A DNA stretch of 43,540 bases from Thermovibrio sp. (GTDB lineage: Bacteria; Aquificota; Aquificia; Desulfurobacteriales; Desulfurobacteriaceae). A model generated the notes under the pieces. It did no database searches. It saw only the letters and a program-made list of their open reading frames with translations, and had not been told where the DNA came from. The stretch covers positions 1-43,540 of the forward strand of contig WFYG01000017.1 of assembly GCA_015490195.1 (NCBI GenBank), in the 5' to 3' direction. The translations under genes were made by a program, and so were the position numbers. This document shows positions 34,923-40,644 of the stretch, piece by piece (the stretch's first letter is position 1; the number at the start of each line of letters is the position of its first letter).

Positions 34923-37900
34923 GGTTCCCCCTCCCTCTCTACATTTTCTCCGTCTACAACTTCAACCTCAACCGGAGTGGGGAACTCTCCGATAAGCTCT
35001 AAGGCAGATTCTTCCATAGCCCTTTTGAGGAGTTCTTTTGCTTTGGCTAAATGGTCAGCAGAGGTTTCAACGACTATTTCATCATGAATTAGGTTTATTA
35101 TTTGAGCATCAAGGTTTTCTTCCTTACAGAGAATCCTGAAACGAGCAGCAGCCAGCTTTAACAGATCTGCACCAGAACCTTGGACGGGAACATTCAAAGC
35201 TTTAGTTAACGTATCAACAGCTACAACTCTTCCGTAAAGGGTTGCGATCCTGACAATTCCACTTTTGGAAGACTTTAGTTCCTGCTCCGTTAATCTGTGC
35301 CAGTGAACTATCCCGGGATAAGCCTTAAAGAACTTGCGTCTGAATTCTTTCGCTTCTTCATCAGTTAATCTCACTCCGTAGTTGTGAAAGGCATATTTCT
35401 TAAACGTTTCTGCACTCATTCCGTAGAGAAATCCGAAGTTAACAGCCTTTGCTCTCTGTCTTTCTTCAGGAGTTATCTGATTTACAGGTTTTCCGGAAAT
35501 CAGAGAAGCAGTGAGCGTATGAAGATCCTCTCTTTTCTGAAAAGCCTGAATCATCCTCTTATCATGGGCTATCTTAGCTGCCAGACGAAATTCAATAGCC
35601 GGATAATCAGCTCTTATAATTACTCTTCCTTTAGGGGCTTTATAGAAGTTTTTCTTTAACTCCCGGGGAATCTGCTGGACATTGGGATCTCTTGCAGACA
35701 TTCTGCCGGAATGGGATTCCAACTGGCTAAATTCAGGATACAGTCTGCCTCCCTTTGTCTTAAGGAACTGCTCGGCATTAATAAGCTTCTTCAAATTCTT
35801 CAGCTTTAGAAGTTTGGCAACAACGGGATGTTCTCTGTATTTGCAAAGCTCAGCCTTACTAACCGACTCAACTTCCAGACCATAGCGTGATTTAAGAATT
35901 TTCAAAACTTTCTGAGCGCTCTGAGGATTAACTCCAAGCTCTCCTTTAAGCTCAGCATGCAGAGTTTTAAACTCTCTTTCAGCACGGGAAACTGTATCTT
36001 TAAGGAATTCTTCGTTTACCGGAATGCCTGCGAGTTCCATCTCCACTAAAATCGGAAGAAAACGACCCTCAAGCTGAGCAACAGGGTTGGTAAGACCCAA
36101 ACTATCAGGAATTTCTTGATGTTCAACAGACAGTGAATTCAACAGCTGTACCTGAATTCCAGCAATACCCGACAGTGCTTCAACTTTTCTGAGAACGTAG
36201 TCAATATGAGATGGTGTAAGGTCTCCGTTGAAATCAAACTCCGGTAAAACCTTGCTAAAAGAAGTCTTGGTATATTTCTTAGCAAGGCTATGAAAAGAAA
36301 GAGCTTTTTCAGTAGCTCTCTCTGGATTCCAGGAGTTCCACAGGAGCTTTTCAGCTAAGTAAACATCAAAAGTTTCATCAGGCAGAATCTCCCTACCGTA
36401 GTTAGAAGCTAAAGCCTTCAGAATATGCTTTAACTTATAGCCCACTATAAGTTTTCCAGGTATCAGGGCTATAACAGACCTTACAATATCATTTGATAAC
36501 TCCTGCACATCAAAAACGTAGAAATTATTACCGTCACCAATTGAAATGAGTCTTAGGAGAGAATCGGCAGACAGAACAACGTCTAAATACAATTTACGAG
36601 CATTCTTCAGGTAGCGTAGGATTCTTAAAGCGTGTTCATCTGAGATAACATAGTTTTTAGGAAAACCAAAAGACGTGGAATGTTGAGACTTGATGTTAGA
36701 CTCTAAAGAATGGCACATTCCACTTCTTAAGTCGTTAGAAACTAAAACCTTTTGCTGGGGCGTGGAATGTATGGATAGTTCATCTCCTGACTTCTCCCTC
36801 TCGTGCCTACCTGAAAAACTCCTATCGCTTATTCCCTCAACCTCAAGATTCTGAGACTGTAAGAAAGGATTCTCACAAACATTCAAACATTCCACGCTTG
36901 AGCTGGAACTATTGCTTTTTAGAGACTTGACGTGTGGAATGTTCTGACAGCTACACTCCTCAATATCCAGCCGATCATCCTCAGGATTATCGGATTCAAC
37001 CTTAGAGATCGTTCTGTAGTTTCCACTACTTTTTGCAGTTAAAGAGATGTTGTAGCCTAACTCCTTAAACAGAGGAACTGATTTGTTCAGACACTTCCCA
37101 AACTTCCGAGAGTTGGTCTTGAAAGAGTATCCCTTTTCCTTGGCAAAGTTTACAACCTCTTTTAACCACTCAGATGTTTTCTTAGTAATAGGAAGTTTAT
37201 CCTTAAACCGTTCCTCTATCAGGTAGTAGAAGAAAGGTAAGATAGGCTCTATCTGTTCCAGTGATTTAAGAATCAGTTTCTTACTTCCCCTGTTTATTGC
37301 CCTTATAACTTCCTTTTCTACTCCTACAGAACGGGAAATTGCTATAGCCCAGTAGCTCCAGGAAGACAACCTGTGAACAGGTCTGTATTCGTTTCTAACT
37401 GAAAGATATAGTTTTATAGCGTCTGAAATTACGTTAAATATGGCTGGTAGAATAAAAGGAATTTCTTTCTCAAAAGCTTTAGTTAAAGCAGTCTCCTCCA
37501 GCCTCTTATTTCTGTTAATCCTTTCAAGCTCTATAATCAGTGAACGGTCAAGCAGGTCAGGGGGAATTCTATTAAGATCTATGGCTGTAATGTCAAAAGT
37601 TCCTTTGAGTTGGACGATATCAAGGTCTCTATCTGTGTAGAGTCTTCTGGTTGATTCTGTGCCGCCAGTTATCGCTCTGCACAGGAAGTCAGACAACTCC
37701 TGGCTGACAGAGGAAAGGTTGTCCAACACTAAAAATACATTGGAGTCAAGCAGAGGACGGAGCTTGTTAACGATATTTCCATCACGATTTCTACTGTTTA
37801 TACTCTCCATAACAGAGGCTGTTGGGTCGTAGAGGAGCTTGTTAAGTAAACTCCTCTTTGTTTTCCCAGCCCCCTGCGGACCTATATAGATAGCAATAGG

Positions 37901-39397
37901 CTTGGAAATATCCGGAATAAACAGTGTAATCAGACGGACAACGTCCAGAATAAAAGCATCCTCATCTTTATAAACGGGAGCATATTTTAAAAATCGTTCT
38001 AAGACATCCCTACCTCTGTAGCTTTCATCTATTTTGGGTAAGTCTGTCTGGATAGGTACATACCTAAACCTGTTTACACTGGAGTGCGGTAAAACTCTGA
38101 ATCCGTGTTCATTTATTTCAACCACATAGAAACCTGCGTTGAAGTAAATAGATCTGTTTTCTTCTTTCCAGGCAACCCGTTTTGGTAAAGGTTTACCTTT
38201 TGGACTGTTAGAGTATTCCAGACGTAAGAGAGTGAGAAGTTTTTCCAGTTCATCCCTACTGAGGATTTCACCAATAGACTCGTAAACGAGTTTTTGCAGC
38301 TTATCCCGACCAAGGGAGCTCCTGAGTTCATAAAACCTGCCGTCGTAGAGGAGATAGTAATCATCATCGGTAACCTTATAAACTGTTACTTTATTGTGAA
38401 TTCTCTCCCAGGCGCGCCTGTAGCGGGGTATTTTCTCCTTATTCTTTTTCGCATACGGACAGTCTTCACTACAGACTGGAACTTCAACGCTTATCTCCTC
38501 ATTTTCTCCTTTGAGGATAGAACAACCAGCTACAGTTTCTTTGCTGTAAGTACTGCGTATAACGTGTTCTCTCAGGCTTAGCTCTTCATCGTTCCTTGCA
38601 CGGGCTATACTGAGGATAATTTTTAAAGCTTCATCTTCTGGCAGTTTCAGTAGGCTTTTACACACTCCGGCTAAACCGAAAGTGTAGTTGTTCCGGTAAC
38701 CCTCTTGCCAGTTCTCGTAGGCATTTAGGAAACAGGGAGGCAGGTCTTTGAGCTTATCTACAAACTCTAAAGTTCTGGTATTCTCTGCTGCGAAATCCTG
38801 ATAGTAGTCAGCCCAGTTTAGAAGAGGCTTTTCTAAACTATCCGGTTTTAAAATGGCATTGTGTAAGGTCTCCAGAAATTCAGGTGATATTTCGTTATTG
38901 TCTGTAAGTGACGAAAACAGCGGTAAAAACAGACATGTCTTTTTAGGCGGAAGAATCTCAATCTTACTCTTATAAGGATAAGAAGAAGACTGCCTTACCC
39001 TTTCTAACAGCCATATAACCGTTTTAGCATTAACCGGTTTACTAAAGGGTATCCAGATGTGATATCCCTTGCTCTTTGATTTCTCTATAAAAGGTTTAAA
39101 TCCTAACTCTCTGAGTTTACTGTAGATCTCATACGTGTATTTCTGCCTTTCCTCTTCTAGGAGCTCTCCTAAATCCAGATCAACTGCAGCAAAGATTACC
39201 TCATCACTGTTAACCCACGGAGAAACTCCTATGCGATGTTTCCCCTGCAGGTGCATAAGAATTTTCTCTTCTGGAGATTCCCTGAAAGCTTTACTCTTTT
39301 TGGTAATGATGTTCCCTGTTTGAGGATCTTGGACATTAACGCTCTTAGACCTTTCAAAGAGTTTTGAAAGAATATCTACAATAAGCTTAACATTCAT
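34916..39397 (-). CDS. Primase-helicase-DNA polymerase A polyprotein
   Basis: 1493 codons from the ATG at 39397, which has GGAGG seven bases upstream; in-frame starts at 39520 and 39613 would add 41 or 72 residues. Residue order: archaeo-eukaryotic primase (AVDLDLGE with Asp73/Asp75, SKGYHIWIPF with His113, KIEILPPKK with Glu147); four Cys (222, 292, 309, 313) suited to a metal or Fe-S site as in PriL-like domains; ATPase with Walker A GPQGAGKT (506-513) and Walker B FLVLDN (Asp559); a Ser-rich linker (about 790-905); a 3'-5' exonuclease-like domain lacking its acidic residues; PolA with motif A RADYPAIEFR (Asp1264), motif B RQRAKAVNFGFLYG and motif C HDE (1438-1440). Aquificae viruses of the pyrovirus type encode comparable roughly 1600-residue polyproteins. 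It should prime, unwind and copy the element. Confidence 0.9.
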   Translation of the reverse strand: MNVKLIVDILSKLFERSKSVNVQDPQTGNIITKKSKAFRESPEEKILMHLQGKHRIGVSPWVNSDEVIFAAVDLDLGELLEEERQKYTYEIYSKLRELGFKPFIEKSKSKGYHIWIPFSKPVNAKTVIWLLERVRQSSSYPYKSKIEILPPKKTCLFLPLFSSLTDNNEISPEFLETLHNAILKPDSLEKPLLNWADYYQDFAAENTRTLEFVDKLKDLPPCFLNAYENWQEGYRNNYTFGLAGVCKSLLKLPEDEALKIILSIARARNDEELSLREHVIRSTYSKETVAGCSILKGENEEISVEVPVCSEDCPYAKKNKEKIPRYRRAWERIHNKVTVYKVTDDDYYLLYDGRFYELRSSLGRDKLQKLVYESIGEILSRDELEKLLTLLRLEYSNSPKGKPLPKRVAWKEENRSIYFNAGFYVVEINEHGFRVLPHSSVNRFRYVPIQTDLPKIDESYRGRDVLERFLKYAPVYKDEDAFILDVVRLITLFIPDISKPIAIYIGPQGAGKTKRSLLNKLLYDPTASVMESINSRNRDGNIVNKLRPLLDSNVFLVLDNLSSVSQELSDFLCRAITGGTESTRRLYTDRDLDIVQLKGTFDITAIDLNRIPPDLLDRSLIIELERINRNKRLEETALTKAFEKEIPFILPAIFNVISDAIKLYLSVRNEYRPVHRLSSWSYWAIAISRSVGVEKEVIRAINRGSKKLILKSLEQIEPILPFFYYLIEERFKDKLPITKKTSEWLKEVVNFAKEKGYSFKTNSRKFGKCLNKSVPLFKELGYNISLTAKSSGNYRTISKVESDNPEDDRLDIEECSCQNIPHVKSLKSNSSSSSVECLNVCENPFLQSQNLEVEGISDRSFSGRHEREKSGDELSIHSTPQQKVLVSNDLRSGMCHSLESNIKSQHSTSFGFPKNYVISDEHALRILRYLKNARKLYLDVVLSADSLLRLISIGDGNNFYVFDVQELSNDIVRSVIALIPGKLIVGYKLKHILKALASNYGREILPDETFDVYLAEKLLWNSWNPERATEKALSFHSLAKKYTKTSFSKVLPEFDFNGDLTPSHIDYVLRKVEALSGIAGIQVQLLNSLSVEHQEIPDSLGLTNPVAQLEGRFLPILVEMELAGIPVNEEFLKDTVSRAEREFKTLHAELKGELGVNPQSAQKVLKILKSRYGLEVESVSKAELCKYREHPVVAKLLKLKNLKKLINAEQFLKTKGGRLYPEFSQLESHSGRMSARDPNVQQIPRELKKNFYKAPKGRVIIRADYPAIEFRLAAKIAHDKRMIQAFQKREDLHTLTASLISGKPVNQITPEERQRAKAVNFGFLYGMSAETFKKYAFHNYGVRLTDEEAKEFRRKFFKAYPGIVHWHRLTEQELKSSKSGIVRIATLYGRVVAVDTLTKALNVPVQGSGADLLKLAAARFRILCKEENLDAQIINLIHDEIVVETSADHLAKAKELLKRAMEESALELIGEFPTPVEVEVVDGENVEREGEPC
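36675..36942. repeat. Five iterons GTGGAATGT inside the polyprotein gene
   Basis: The nine-base word occurs at 36675 and 36762 and 36934 (plus orientation) and as ACATTCCAC at 36715 and 36887. Two inverted pairs, 36715/36762 and 36887/36934, have the same 38-base gap. A second nine-mer, GAGACTTGA, is repeated at 36685 and 36922. On the coding strand the copies read in different frames (HST, HST, PH, GMC, VEC), so the conservation is in the DNA, not the protein. They coincide with the Ser-rich linker. They may be binding sites for a replication initiator or regulator of the element. Confidence 0.75.
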
Positions 39398-39989
39398 ATT
39401 ACTTCCTCCTTTTAGGAATTCAGATTTAGAAATGGCTTGGCGCTCCTTATCTCTGCTGAAATGTTCGGAGTTGAAAGGCTTATCCTGCTGTTTAAACCTT
39501 TTTGTGTTATCTTTATTCATGGTAAATACCTCGCAATATGGTTTGGTGTCTTGTTTTTCCTGGGAGCTCCTGAGAGGAGCTCCTCCTTTTTTAATTGCTG
39601 AGAAACTCCTCAAGCTCAGGGAAATCCCAGCAACGTGGTAAAAATTTTCTTACTCATTTCACACCTCTTGTAAAAACTTTTCATCTCCAATTTGCAATTA
39701 GCTCTTCAATACAACTGATTCCAATCAACATTTATCTCATCTCCATCTGTCTCATCTTCTCTACACTTAATTATAGGTATCAAAACCCTTCCCGTATGGG
39801 AAAAGCAAGGGGGAATATCCATATAAAATTTCCTAAATAATTATCAAAGTGGAACCTAAAGATAGATTTTTACTAACTCAGCTCTCTATTTTTTGATGTC
39901 AAGAGATATGAATTAAGCTTAATAGCAATAAGTTTCTTTTAGAAAAGTTTCTTTTAGAAAAATTCCGCGTGAAAGTTTGTTCCTTTTAA
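39398..39989. other. Upstream region of the polyprotein gene
   Basis: If the polyprotein starts at 39397 this stretch is about 590 bases without a gene, although the frame stays open to 39613. It holds two GGAGCTCC palindromes (39563, 39576), a TTCCC/GGGAA hairpin around GTAT near 39790, and a 15-bp tandem repeat at 39930-39959. It is AT-rich above 39650. The promoter of the polyprotein must lie here but no convincing -35/-10 pair was picked. Confidence 0.5.
39930..39959. repeat. Two tandem copies of a 15-bp unit
   Basis: AAGTTTCTTTTAGAA occurs twice head to tail with no mismatch. Each unit also contains the inverted repeat TTTCT/AGAAA around TTT, so the site has both direct and mirror symmetry, as in operators or iterons. 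Confidence 0.7.
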
Positions 39990-40325
39990 AGGGGTATCAA
40001 AGCTATAAAAAAGTGGGAATCAAAGTATCCCAATCCCAGGGTTGTGAAATACCGGGAACGGGAACTTCATAAGCTTCTTACGTTTCTCAAGTATCTTGAG
40101 CCTATTCAGAGGGTGGTATACACAACGAACCTGATAGAGAGGACGATAAAGGAAATAAGGAGGAGGGTTAAGGTCATAGGATCATTGCCCTCTGTTAGTT
40201 CTGTTGAGAAGTTTGTTTATTTAAGAGTAGCGATGCTTAATGTTAGATGGTCTAACAGGGTGGTGAACGGCTTTTTAGAAGCCAGGGAGGAGATTCAGGA
40301 AATGTTCTCCAGGAGGTACTCCTGA
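39990..40325 (+). pseudogene. IS256-family transposase, C-terminal fragment 1
   Basis: The frame is open from 39990 to the TGA at 40325 and reads AIKKWESKYPNPRVVKYRE, then VVYTTNLIERTIKEIRRRVKV and FVYLRVAML, which are the C-terminal motifs of Mutator/IS256 transposases (the TTNxIE...IRRR.K segment). About three quarters of the gene, including the first two catalytic acidic residues, is missing on the left. An IS end follows four bases later. It is not functional. Confidence 0.85.
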
Positions 40326-40328
40326 TGG

Positions 40329-40353
40329 CTTACACAAAATTATTGACACAACC
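40329..40353 (+). repeat. IS256-type terminal repeat A
   Basis: CTTACACAAAATTATTGACA followed by CAACC, right after transposase fragment 1. The same 20 bases recur at 40541, and such ACACAAAATT..TTGACAC ends are typical of IS256-family elements. Confidence 0.7.
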
Positions 40354-40510
40354 CGGCAAGAGGGTATTTCCCAACGACCAGGCACTTTTAAAGAGTCTGT
40401 ATTTGGCTGTGATGGAACTTGAGAAGAAGTGGAGCAGAAGTGCTGTAAGAGACTGGGGTATTATTTACGGTCAGCTTTCTGAAATTTTTGGGGAGAGACT
40501 TGAGGTATGA
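40354..40510 (+). pseudogene. IS256-family transposase, C-terminal fragment 2
   Basis: In frame from the end of repeat A: KRVFPNDQALLKSLYLAVME, then KKWSRSAVRDWG and QLSEIFGERLEV up to the stop. This is the extreme C-terminus of a second, different IS256 transposase. The ATG at 40325 belongs to the inserted IS end and is not its original start. It shows that the first IS inserted into the second. Confidence 0.8.
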
Positions 40511-40515
40511 TAGAA

Positions 40516-40566
40516 TTTACACAGTTCTATGGACACTCCCCTTACACAAAATTATTGACATAACCC
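40516..40566 (+). repeat. IS ends B and C, abutting
   Basis: B (40516-40540) reads TTTACACAGTTCTATGGACA plus CTCCC and follows fragment 2 directly, so it is that element's right end. C (40541-40566) repeats the first 20 bases of end A and continues TAACCCC. No transposase lies between B and C. Confidence 0.65.
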
Positions 40567-40622
40567 CTTCTAATCTATGGTTTGATATTTTTACACTCTT
40601 GGGTGGACATTCCCCTCCCGGA

Positions 40623-40644
40623 TTTACAAAGTTTTATGGACATT
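40623..40644 (+). repeat. IS end D, fused to the end of the next gene
   Basis: TTTACAAAGTTTTATGGACA plus TT resembles end B with few changes. The opposing long gene stops inside it at 40624, so its last eight codons come from this repeat. Confidence 0.55.

Noticed and set aside
39398-39613. Longer N-terminus of the polyprotein (starts at 39613 or 39520)
   Set aside because: The ATG at 39397 has a strong GGAGG at ideal distance and the extra residues are charged and without domain character. A start at 39520 (GAGG nine bases upstream) is not fully excluded.
27381-39856. GTTCCACTTTAATAA (27381) and a 14-of-15 inverted match at 39842
   Set aside because: Both lie in AT-rich non-coding DNA and a pair this similar is expected by chance among all possible words in the window.
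40044-40510. An intact transposase or complete insertion sequence
   Set aside because: Both frames are only C-terminal tails of two different IS256 transposases; the catalytic N-terminal parts are missing.
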